DNA of 64,000 nt from Bacteroidota bacterium (GTDB lineage: Bacteria; Bacteroidota; Ignavibacteria; Ignavibacteriales; Ignavibacteriaceae): positions 62,001-126,000 of the forward strand of contig JAJYDC010000005.1 in the NCBI GenBank assembly GCA_021777835.1. The letters run 5' to 3'. Each line of letters opens with the position of its first letter. Positions within the stretch are counted from its first letter, which is position 1. The notes under the pieces were generated by a model that saw only the letters and a list, made by a program, of their open reading frames with translations, made no database searches and had not been told where the DNA came from. A program made the translations under genes and the position numbers. Below are positions 55,501 through 62,675 of the stretch, one piece after another.

Positions 55501-57629
55501 AAGATAAGTTCGAAATTTTATTTATCGGTGGACCAAAAAATCTTGATCCAGAATACTTACAGCTACTTAAAAAAATAAAGTATCAAAATGTTTTTCTCGT
55601 CGGTATAGACTTGTCAATAGCATATACTGGTGCAGTAGCACTTGTATATTCTTCAAAATTTGAAGGTTTGGGTTTGCCGATTCTTGAAGCTCAAAGGTCC
55701 GGTTGTCCTGTTATAACTTCTAATAATTCTTTGATTTCCGAAGTAGCAGGTGAAGCTGCAATTTATGTGGAAGAAGATAATGTCTTAGATATAGGAAATG
55801 CATTTATCAATGTTCAAAAATCAGAAGTTCGAAAAGTATTGATCAATAAAGGATTTAAAAATTCAGAAAATTTTTCGTGGGCAAAAAGTGCAGAACTTTT
55901 CACACAAGCGATTAAAGAAATCTTAAATGAACTACCGGAATCCGCAGAGAAAAAAGTTTCGAATTTAGGAAAGTCGAATGAAATATTCTATGAAATTATT
56001 AAAGACAAAGTGTTATTTAATGCATATTATAGAATTGAAAACCTATTTTACAGCCCGAACGTAACTATAGATTCCGAATTTGAAATTTATGAAAAGATTA
56101 TTGCAGAGAGCAGCTTGTTTGATAATGAGTATTTTAATAATATTCAAAATGTTGACGATCCATTCCTCCTGTATTTCTCTGGTTTGCGTAAACTGAAATT
56201 TAATGTTAAATCTTATGCAGCAGAAGCACTTATGAAAGCTATAAAAAATGGATTAGGTCATTGGAGATTAGCTTATATAGTAGCCCAGTTAGCAATAGAA
56301 GTTGGACAAAAAAAAGATGCTGAGGAAATATTAAACAGTATAATTAAAACGAACCCCAATCATGAAAATTCAAAAATCCTTTTGGATAAGCTGAAAGGAA
56401 TTGAAATTCAAACTGAAAAAAAAATTAAAGTTTCTGCAATTGTATCAACGTATAATTCTGAAAAGTTTATAGATGGTTGCCTGCAAGATTTGGTTGAGCA
56501 AACCTTATTCAAAAAAGGAGAGATGGAAATAATTGTTGTTAATACCGGTTCGCAGCAAAATGAAAAAAGAATCGTAAATAAATTCCAGCAAAAATACCTA
56601 AACATAAAATATGCGGAAACAAAAACGAGAGAGACAATTTATACCGCATGGAATATCGCAATAGCGCATTCGCAAGGTAAACTTTTAACTAACGCTAATA
56701 CAGACGATAGACACAAGTCCGACGCATTGGAAATTATGGCTGCTGAATTTGATAAGAATCCGGATGCTGACGTTGTCTATGCAGATATTTTTACAACAGT
56801 TCAGCCAAATGATAATTGGGGTTCAAACACTTCCAAAGCTGAAAATAAATGGATACAGTTTGATAAAGATTTAATTCTATTCGGATGTTTCATTGGTCCT
56901 CAGCCAATGTGGAAAAAGAGTCTTCATGAAAAGTATGGTAATTTCCGGGAAGAATTAAAAGTCGTCGGAGATTATGAGTTTTGGCTTAGAATTAGTCGCG
57001 AGGCTAAGTTTATTCATTTAAATGAGAAGTTGGGACTTTACTTTTATTCAACTGGAAGTGTAGAACATAAAAACAAATCATTAACAGAAGATGAAAATAG
57101 AAGAATTCAGAACGAATATTTTATTAAATACGTTTCTGATCTTTCCGGAGTTGAGAGAATAAAAAATAAATTGGCGCCCGTGAAGAATGCAAAAGACGGC
57201 GACGAATATTTCAAAAATGCCATGAGAGTTTTGGAGTTAAGAGAAAAAGGATTAAATATTCAAATTGCAATAGCAAATTTTATTCAGCAATTGGATCAAT
57301 ATACCGGCGAAAATTTTAATAAGGTATCGGCAAGTATTCAATCCATAATCTGTGGCAATAATTCAATCGTCGATAAATCTTATATTGAAAATTTTTATTT
57401 GGTATTAGGGGTGCAGCATTTCAAAAACGGCAACATTGATCAATCAAAAAAAATGTTTGATAATGCTCTGAAGATAAATGGGTTTTCTTCTAATGCTTTT
57501 GTGGGATTAGGTGAAGTTAATTTTTTGAATAATAATTATTTAGCTGCCGGTGAAATGTTTACCAAAGCATTAAAAATTGATCCTAAAAACCAGACAGCCT
57601 TAAACGGACTTAAAAAAATAGATCGCTAA
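49539..57629 (+). CDS. Giant multidomain glycosyltransferase/methyltransferase with TPRs
   Basis: 2696 residues in one uninterrupted frame. In order: TPRs (about 8-75); FkbM-type methyltransferase (about 155-370, IFDVGANIGDYT, LKIDIEGAE); a second methyltransferase-like domain (about 385-590, VLEIGSSSGGGSTEAF); a glycosyltransferase-like region with an FFTIVLNG start (about 612-900); GT9 heptosyltransferase-like (about 918-1260, ILFIRTDAIGDNVL, GADSSGPHIACA); TPR (about 1310-1390); GT2-like (about 1413-1680, FCDGDTYIPF); GT4 (about 1774-2160, EGLGLPILEAQRSGCPV); TPR (about 2215-2285); GT2 (about 2296-2540, VSAIVSTYNSEKF); and TPRs (about 2610-2690). It probably builds and methylates a surface or protein-linked glycan. 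The order of sugars is unknown. Confidence 0.88.
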   Translation: MMSNSSISFIEQLINAGEYEKAETACIELLDKNENNAEAFSKLGEIYLSQSKDIEAQIFFEKAEKIDPNYLPTQEKLNSLKSLLNKSSNDYNSLIKEQFNKNAVNFSASIINEPNIMENNPIEHSLISNTKDTKNLSLKFSFNSEEKEQKLVRKLIKKGMTIFDVGANIGDYTKLFSLLTGDDGNVHSFEASYQTYKKLKKIKEDYGLNNIFFENVAVYSDNTEVTLNEFQEEYSAWNSIGFPVMDDPNNPQKIVPIIFSNKVRAIKIDSYCKERNISTIDYLKIDIEGAEIYALKGASELLKEKKIKYLQFEISQKMLEGIEVEAIDVFNFLHSMDYECHEITEEGEIGERALGSSSFYENYIAFPIVIHSNIIPPEIKDDEFYYLIQKLSREENIHSVLEIGSSSGGGSTEAFVKGLRENQNHPQLFCMEIEPDRFENLYFTYQRDSFVHCYNVSSVDSSKLPTENDVTEFYRLIKTNLNFYPLDQVLGWLRQDKKNIEKIGTEQASGIALIKQKNKIDVFDMVLIDGSEFTGEAELGEVYGARILLLDDIIAYKNYRNFIRLINDPNYTLIASNQNLRNGYAVFKKNDKRWKERKEGAIVSNQRNHNLLPIHFFTIVLNGKPFIEYHINVFKKLPFKWHWHIVEGVADLINDTAWSLKNGANISDEFHKNGLSNDGTTEYLKELKKLYPQNITIYRKEIYQFWKGKLEMVNAPLSEIKEECLLWQVDVDELWTLDQIVQSRQLYVNNPQKTASYYLCNFFVGERLFISSTNTYGNHTEYEWLRTWRYKPGDKWISHEPPALSRIDYSGEWIDVGKINPFKHSVTKHHNLIFQHYAYVLPEQLMFKEKYYGYNNALSQWKGLQKETHFPQQLKNYFSWVTDEAIVDKIDKFNISPLATIKNGKWFVKINNTKEVIYKKILFIRTDAIGDNVLASIILKGIKEKFPKSEITVFCEEHITILYKYSPYVKNIIGIDKKKFYEEPDYKSTIISNLNSYHFDVAINSVYSSEAITDIIMLACGAKQTIRIDGNYENSTQQRVMEARELSTFVILTTENRTSEIDRHKEFLNGLGIEARNLTPEIWLSKEDEKFADQFFDENDFNPEKTISLFPFTQWPIKDFENFRYLLSSPILDDFKFIILGGGSNSERAKPLLNLYPNKVYSLVGEIDLLKTAAIIKKSRLLIGADSSGPHIACAVSTPNVVIMGGGHFGRFFPYSELTSIITLPLSCYGCNWQCRFERAYCVKDNDLELVLLAIENILRSKSIKPRIYYNELVNENRRDMISKMYAKFLSLDKVEIIEVKKHNILQYSKKLLFLAEEAIQSGKYIDGKFLLENILQVDSSNIDALNDLAVIEILIKNWETASKYLNQVIEIDPHNKTGFKNSNYLKENFSNQISVKIEKKVLKREQENNAKLLSIIVQGKNDNYMGNFIWRLSTNINKVCQNLQELNLTESVELILVDWGSETRLITKLSLTEEAKGLLKIITVNKEIADKYNRDSHYSMVHAINTGIRRAAGKFVLFCDGDTYIPFKSMEKLIENIQNEKFLEDYINHSLFMGSRFHIPKAFQLSNPNLQELDTYIDQNQSSFVHDKISLSNFLGTATAYLMRREMWFECRGFDESLIYWGWFDIDLFHRIKSKYRIYDFEDFSVPLFHLEHYNNSEGRDIMKENPRKINPEILSFFFAPNNDDWGLANENLRLENFEQTKVSSKTEISNFDLNEIKLPEDEQNKFQEASVNIKNIRSFNFDLDQHNHIKRPLTVNLSKADKNNSTNIIKNKIIIDGIIFQLQRNMHSEISCYWKSMLSKLSKSSIAESILLLDRGSTAPYIPGINKRMILPFTGFAHSQADSKYLQDIYEEEDGKIFISTYYSFPLSGASIVMVHDFNQEITNLPGKFWIDMWNSVKSTINSAFAYISVSHSAASDLYRLFDIGSTKNVYVIPNAANDNFRKNSPQAIDSFKKKYNITKPYFLVYDDRLFNMNNIKFIKGFIELKDKFEILFIGGPKNLDPEYLQLLKKIKYQNVFLVGIDLSIAYTGAVALVYSSKFEGLGLPILEAQRSGCPVITSNNSLISEVAGEAAIYVEEDNVLDIGNAFINVQKSEVRKVLINKGFKNSENFSWAKSAELFTQAIKEILNELPESAEKKVSNLGKSNEIFYEIIKDKVLFNAYYRIENLFYSPNVTIDSEFEIYEKIIAESSLFDNEYFNNIQNVDDPFLLYFSGLRKLKFNVKSYAAEALMKAIKNGLGHWRLAYIVAQLAIEVGQKKDAEEILNSIIKTNPNHENSKILLDKLKGIEIQTEKKIKVSAIVSTYNSEKFIDGCLQDLVEQTLFKKGEMEIIVVNTGSQQNEKRIVNKFQQKYLNIKYAETKTRETIYTAWNIAIAHSQGKLLTNANTDDRHKSDALEIMAAEFDKNPDADVVYADIFTTVQPNDNWGSNTSKAENKWIQFDKDLILFGCFIGPQPMWKKSLHEKYGNFREELKVVGDYEFWLRISREAKFIHLNEKLGLYFYSTGSVEHKNKSLTEDENRRIQNEYFIKYVSDLSGVERIKNKLAPVKNAKDGDEYFKNAMRVLELREKGLNIQIAIANFIQQLDQYTGENFNKVSASIQSIICGNNSIVDKSYIENFYLVLGVQHFKNGNIDQSKKMFDNALKINGFSSNAFVGLGEVNFLNNNYLAAGEMFTKALKIDPKNQTALNGLKKIDR

Positions 57630-57645
57630 AGCAAAGGATACTAAT

Positions 57646-59541
57646 ATGCAAATGAAATCACGCAATGATTTAGGTTACTTTCTTAACACTATGGGATTAT
57701 TAGGGCATGGAGTTGAGATTGGAGTTCAAGCGGGGGAATATTCTAAAATAATTAGAGCCACTTGGAAAGGAAAGTATCTTCACCTTGTCGATAGATGGAA
57801 GCATGATTCTAATTATATTGATATTGCTAATATTTCAGATGAGGAGCAGAAAAAATTATATCTTAGAGTCGTTGGCTATTTTGCCGATGATCCTTCTGTG
57901 ACAATTCATAGAATGGATTCTCTTGCATCCGCAGAATCCTTCCCTGATAATTATTTTGATTGGGTTTATATTGATGCGGATCATTCATACGAAGGTTGTA
58001 AAGCTGACTTAAATGCATGGTATCCTAAGTTAAAAGGACATGGTATCTTTGCAGGTCATGACTTCATTGACGGTAATTATAATGAAGGAAACTTTGGTGT
58101 CAAATCTGCCGTGGAAGAGTTTATATCGGATAAAAATGTTCAGCTTAATTTAACTTCCGGCGATTATCTCAATTCGTGGTATTTTGAAAAGTCTTCTGTT
58201 GCTGTTAATAAAGATATTGCTCAAATTCATAACATTACTGATAGTAATCCGGATAGATTGATTGACGAGGCAAGAGAATTTCAAGAAAGAAAGGATTATA
58301 AGGCTGCTTTGTCAAAATTGACTTTGGCGGAATCATTGTTTAACGGGCATTTATCCTCCCCTCAAAATGCTGACTTCGCTTCGGCCTTTTTTAGTCTGAA
58401 AGGATATAATTATTTAGGAGATAGAGACTATGATAAAGCAAAGGAATGCTTTGAGAAGGCGTTAAATTTGAATCCCAAATCGTCGGAAGCATGTTCAGGC
58501 TTAGGTGACTTATTTGTTCTGAACGGTGATAATGAAAATGCAAAAGTGATGTATGAATGGGCTATAAAAAATAATCCGTACAATAATTATCCGAAAGAAG
58601 CTCTTGAAAAAATTAGTTTCAATCCTACTATTGTTGAGAATTTTATTCCGGCTGAGGATGAAAATAAACATGATAATTCAAAGATTCGTGTAGTGTTAGA
58701 AAAAATACTTGAATCAATCTTTGAACTATTTAACCTTAAAGAATTTGACGAAGCTTTATATGCTCTCAATAAGAATGAGCAGCTTTTCTATTCCCAATTC
58801 CGCGAAGGCGGAAATAACGATATTGTCTCTTCATATGAAAATATGAAAGGCTTTGTCTATTTAGGTCTCGATCAAATTGAAAACGCTCATTCATCTTTTG
58901 AAACAGCGCTTAACTTAAACCCGGATTCGTCGCAATCTAGTGCCGGTCTCGGTGAGGTGTACTATCTTCAAGGTGAAGATGAGAAGGCAAAGAAAATGTT
59001 CGAGTGGAGCTTGAGGAATGAGCCGAAGAATTTATTTGCTAAAGCGGGTCTCGAAAAAGTAAACAAACTGCTTCAAGAATCCCTCGAAAATTCTTCCGCA
59101 GAACAGAAAGAAGAAAAAATTCGAGAAGTATTAGAAAAAATACTTAATGCTGCTTATGAAATATTTAATCTGAAAAGATTCTCTGAAGCTTTAAAGGCGC
59201 TTGATGAGAATCAGAAATTATTTTATTCACAATATCACGACGGCGAGAGTAACGATATTGTCTCTGCTTATGAAAACCTAAAGGGATTTATTTATCTCGG
59301 GTTGAATGAAAATGAAAAGGCAAAGGAGTCTTTTGAAACAGCATTAAACTTGAATCCCGATTCGTCACAAGCATGTGCCGGACTCGGCGAAGTGTTCTAT
59401 CTACAAAGTGAAGATGAGAAGGCAAAGAAAATGTTCGAGTGGAGCTTGAGGAATGAACCTGAAAATCTTTTTGCTAAAGCCGGGCTTGAAAAGGTAAACG
59501 AGCTGCTTCAACTTAAACAAGAGCACACTTCTAATGCCTAA
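57646..59541 (+). CDS. Methyltransferase-TPR protein with duplicated repeat units
   Basis: 631 residues. The first 185 form a class I methyltransferase of the Methyltransf_24 type (GVEIGVQAGEYSK, DWVYIDADHSYEG, GIFAGHDF). The rest is TPR-like in three long units: a diverged first (about 205-330) and two near-identical ones of 145 residues (346-490 and 491-631), each with ALNLNPDSSQ and KKMFEWSLRNEP. It follows the giant gene after 16 bases and precedes the next TPR-glycosyltransferase gene by 21 bases, so it is in the same operon. The TPRs likely hold partner enzymes or the acceptor. Confidence 0.85.
   Translation: MQMKSRNDLGYFLNTMGLLGHGVEIGVQAGEYSKIIRATWKGKYLHLVDRWKHDSNYIDIANISDEEQKKLYLRVVGYFADDPSVTIHRMDSLASAESFPDNYFDWVYIDADHSYEGCKADLNAWYPKLKGHGIFAGHDFIDGNYNEGNFGVKSAVEEFISDKNVQLNLTSGDYLNSWYFEKSSVAVNKDIAQIHNITDSNPDRLIDEAREFQERKDYKAALSKLTLAESLFNGHLSSPQNADFASAFFSLKGYNYLGDRDYDKAKECFEKALNLNPKSSEACSGLGDLFVLNGDNENAKVMYEWAIKNNPYNNYPKEALEKISFNPTIVENFIPAEDENKHDNSKIRVVLEKILESIFELFNLKEFDEALYALNKNEQLFYSQFREGGNNDIVSSYENMKGFVYLGLDQIENAHSSFETALNLNPDSSQSSAGLGEVYYLQGEDEKAKKMFEWSLRNEPKNLFAKAGLEKVNKLLQESLENSSAEQKEEKIREVLEKILNAAYEIFNLKRFSEALKALDENQKLFYSQYHDGESNDIVSAYENLKGFIYLGLNENEKAKESFETALNLNPDSSQACAGLGEVFYLQSEDEKAKKMFEWSLRNEPENLFAKAGLEKVNELLQLKQEHTSNA
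58681..59541. repeat. 435-base tandem duplication within the methyltransferase-TPR gene
   Basis: Units begin at 58681 and 59116, exactly 435 bases (145 codons) apart. A stretch of about 46 bases (58975-59021 and 59410-59456) looks identical, so the duplication is recent or kept alike by gene conversion. Confidence 0.85.
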
Positions 59542-59562
59542 GAATTCAGAGCGAGTTTTATT

Positions 59563-62500
59563 ATGAACGATTTATATGATGAAGCGGTCATCCATTTTAA
59601 CAGGAAAGACTTTTCAAATGCTGAAAATATTCTTTCCGGGTTATTACAGAATAATCAGCAAGATTATGATGCCCTGAATTTCTTGGGAATAATAAAATTA
59701 AATCTTGAAGATTATAGTTCTGCTTCTTATTATTTTATTCAGACAATCTCTTTATACGAGCAGCATTCCGAAGCTCACTATAACCTTGCTTATTGCTATC
59801 AAAAATTGAATCAGCTTGACGAAGCCGTAATACATTATAAAAGGACATTGGAATTAAATCCTCTCCACATTGACTCAAAAAATAATCTTGCAATCGTCTA
59901 TCAAGAACAAAATAAAATTGAAGAAGCAGAAGAAATTCTTAAGGAATTAGTAGATAAATATCCATTAAATTCAACGGCGCAAAATAACCTTGGTAATCAT
60001 TTTCTAAAGCGAAAGAACTATGACACGGCTATTAAATTTTATCAAAATGCAGTAAAAATTGCCCCTGATAATTCTGATTACCAATTTAATATTGGGATGT
60101 GCTTTTTGAGTATGGATTATTTTAATTCGGCATTCCAATGTTTTGAGAAAGTTTTGCAGGCAAGACCTGATCACCTTCCTTCTCTTATTAACTTAGGTGT
60201 TATTGCAATCTTTTTGAAGTCTTTTGAGAAAGCCGAAAAGATTTTTAACGACCTGCTAAAATCGCACGGTGAAGAACCGGGAGTATTATTCAATTATGGG
60301 CTTTGTTACGAACAGCAGGAGAAGTACGGAGAGGCGTTAGAATTTTATAATAAATATTTAAAGTTATTTTCGGAGTCGGCACCTGAAGCAATTCCCGCTA
60401 TAATTAGATCAGCATATATTTTATCAAAGTTAGGGCAGTTTAATAAAGCGAAAGAATTGTATGATAAATATCTTCATGATGATAATTTAAAAGAATTAGC
60501 TTTCATTGAGATGGGTAATTCAAAAATTGAAAGCGGATTTGTCAAAGATGCTTTAAATTTCTATGAGGAGGTAATATCACTAAAACCGGATTCAGTAGAA
60601 TTGCATTATGCAAGGGCTCACTGCAAATTGCTGCTTGGCGATTTTAAGAATGGCTGGGAAGAATACGAATGGCGGATTAAGAGATCTGATTTTCCAACGC
60701 GAAATCTAAAAAAGCCCCGTTTAATTGATCAGAATATCCAAGGGAAAAAAGTGCTTGTTTATACTGAACAAGGGCTTGGAGATACAATCCAATTTGTAAG
60801 ATATCTTTCAATGCTTAAGGAAAAGGGAGCTTTTGTAATTTTTGAATGCAGTGAATATCTTTTCAAGTTGTTAAAAGATTTTCCAGGATATGACAGGAGA
60901 ATAGATATAACAGGTGTTTCGGAAGATGATCTGGACTATGATTATCAAATACCAATTCTAAGCCTGCCTTATTATTTCAAAACGGAGATCGAATCAATTC
61001 CTAATAATACTCCATATATACAGATTGATAATTTAAAAAAGGTAAAATGGGAAACAATAATTAGACCCTCTGAAAAATTAAAAATAGGAATTGTGTGGGC
61101 AGGCAACCCAATACATGGGAATGATAGAAAAAGGTCGTGCCCCCTTGAAAAATTTCAGCCGTTAATAAACCGTGATGATGTTGAAGTATATAGTATGCAA
61201 CTCGGTGCAGGTTTATATCAGTTAGATGAACAAAATAAAATTATTGATCTAAAGGAATTTAATACCGATTTAACTGAAGCTGCCGCAGCTATTGCAAATC
61301 TTGACCTAATTATTAGCGTCGATACTTCGATTGTTCATCTTGCAGGCGCTTTAGGGAAGTCGGTATGGGTATTACTCCCGATGTTCCCGGACTGGCGTTG
61401 GATGCTTGGCAGAGACGGTACACCGTGGTACCCAACTATGAAACTTTACCGGCAGACTAGACCTTACGATTATGACGGAGTTTTCGAACGAATAAATAAT
61501 GATTTGGATTTGCTTGTTCTGTCAAAAAAAAATGGAAGTATTGGCGAAAGTTCCTTTATTCCCAAAATGAATGATGTGAAAACGTATCAAATAGACGAAC
61601 CTCTTTTTTTAGCCATGTCTAAGGGAGACAATTTCGGCTGGGGTGTTTGCAGCAAATACATCAAAAAGGAATTGTCGAAAAAAATAGATGTAATTGATTT
61701 ATACGACGGTGAAAAATCTTCAATTAAAAATATTCAGGGAAATGTTCTTCATGCAATCGCCGGTTTAGATTTTAATAAGATTTTTGACGTAAATGGAAAG
61801 AAAAATTTTGGATATACCTTTTTTGAAAATGAATTAACTAATACATCATTAGAAAATTCAAAACAATATGATTTAATTCTTGCAGGTTCTTCCTGGTGCT
61901 ACGAAAAGATGTATGATAAAGGAATTAAGAACTGCGATGTCCTTCTTCAGGGAATAGACCCGGAGGTTTTTTATCCTTCAGAATCAAAAATGAATCCCGA
62001 TCTATTTGTTATCTTTTCCGGCGGAAAATTTGAACTTCGCAAAGGGCAAGACCTGGTTTTAAGAGCCGTTAAAGTCCTTCAGCAAAGATTTAATGATGTA
62101 GTTTTAATTAATGCTTGGTATAACGGTTGGCCGAATACAATGTCATCCATGCACTCATCGCAGTATATAAAATATGTTTATCAAGGGAAAGACTGGGCGC
62201 AGGTAATGAATAGCATTTATTTAGTTAATGGATTAGATGTAAACCGGATTATGACTTTACCCTTGGTTCGGAATGAAGAGATGAGAGGAATTTATTCACA
62301 GTCTAATGTTGGTCTTTTCCCGAACCGGTGCGAAGGTGGAACGAATTTAGTCCTTATGGAATATATGGCTTGCGGCAAACCGGCAATTGCTTCTTTTAAT
62401 ACAGGGCATAGAGATATTCTTAATCCGGGAAATTCCATACTACTAAATGATATGAAAGAATTCAAACTTTTTGATTCTGACAAAAAATTAATTGCTGATT

Positions 62501-62661
62501 GGGAAGAACCGGATTTTGATGAAATAATATCAAAGTTAGAGTACGCTTATTTCAACCGGGATGAAATTAAAATAACAGGTCAAAGAGCCGCGCAGGATAT
62601 GAAAAGTTATACCTGGGAAAAGACGGCTGAAGATTTATTAAAAAAGATTAAAGAGATTTAA
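59563..62661 (+). CDS. TPR - GT9-like - GT4 glycosyltransferase
   Basis: 1032 residues. About ten TPRs fill residues 1-375 (SEAHYNLAYCYQKLNQLDEA, TAQNNLGNHFLKRKNYDTA). A GT9/heptosyltransferase-like domain follows at about 395-665 (VLVYTEQGLGDTIQFVRYL, ISVDTSIVHLAGALGK, PMFPDWRWMLGRDGTPWYP). A GT4 domain closes the protein at about 690-1032 (FSGGKFELRKGQDLVL, RCEGGTNLVLMEYMACGKP). TPR-linked GT9-like domains resemble O-GlcNAc-transferase-like bacterial enzymes, so protein glycosylation is possible. The next gene repeats the first two domains. Confidence 0.9.
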   Translation: MNDLYDEAVIHFNRKDFSNAENILSGLLQNNQQDYDALNFLGIIKLNLEDYSSASYYFIQTISLYEQHSEAHYNLAYCYQKLNQLDEAVIHYKRTLELNPLHIDSKNNLAIVYQEQNKIEEAEEILKELVDKYPLNSTAQNNLGNHFLKRKNYDTAIKFYQNAVKIAPDNSDYQFNIGMCFLSMDYFNSAFQCFEKVLQARPDHLPSLINLGVIAIFLKSFEKAEKIFNDLLKSHGEEPGVLFNYGLCYEQQEKYGEALEFYNKYLKLFSESAPEAIPAIIRSAYILSKLGQFNKAKELYDKYLHDDNLKELAFIEMGNSKIESGFVKDALNFYEEVISLKPDSVELHYARAHCKLLLGDFKNGWEEYEWRIKRSDFPTRNLKKPRLIDQNIQGKKVLVYTEQGLGDTIQFVRYLSMLKEKGAFVIFECSEYLFKLLKDFPGYDRRIDITGVSEDDLDYDYQIPILSLPYYFKTEIESIPNNTPYIQIDNLKKVKWETIIRPSEKLKIGIVWAGNPIHGNDRKRSCPLEKFQPLINRDDVEVYSMQLGAGLYQLDEQNKIIDLKEFNTDLTEAAAAIANLDLIISVDTSIVHLAGALGKSVWVLLPMFPDWRWMLGRDGTPWYPTMKLYRQTRPYDYDGVFERINNDLDLLVLSKKNGSIGESSFIPKMNDVKTYQIDEPLFLAMSKGDNFGWGVCSKYIKKELSKKIDVIDLYDGEKSSIKNIQGNVLHAIAGLDFNKIFDVNGKKNFGYTFFENELTNTSLENSKQYDLILAGSSWCYEKMYDKGIKNCDVLLQGIDPEVFYPSESKMNPDLFVIFSGGKFELRKGQDLVLRAVKVLQQRFNDVVLINAWYNGWPNTMSSMHSSQYIKYVYQGKDWAQVMNSIYLVNGLDVNRIMTLPLVRNEEMRGIYSQSNVGLFPNRCEGGTNLVLMEYMACGKPAIASFNTGHRDILNPGNSILLNDMKEFKLFDSDKKLIADWEEPDFDEIISKLEYAYFNRDEIKITGQRAAQDMKSYTWEKTAEDLLKKIKEI

Positions 62662-62675
62662 GGAAATTCTCAGCA

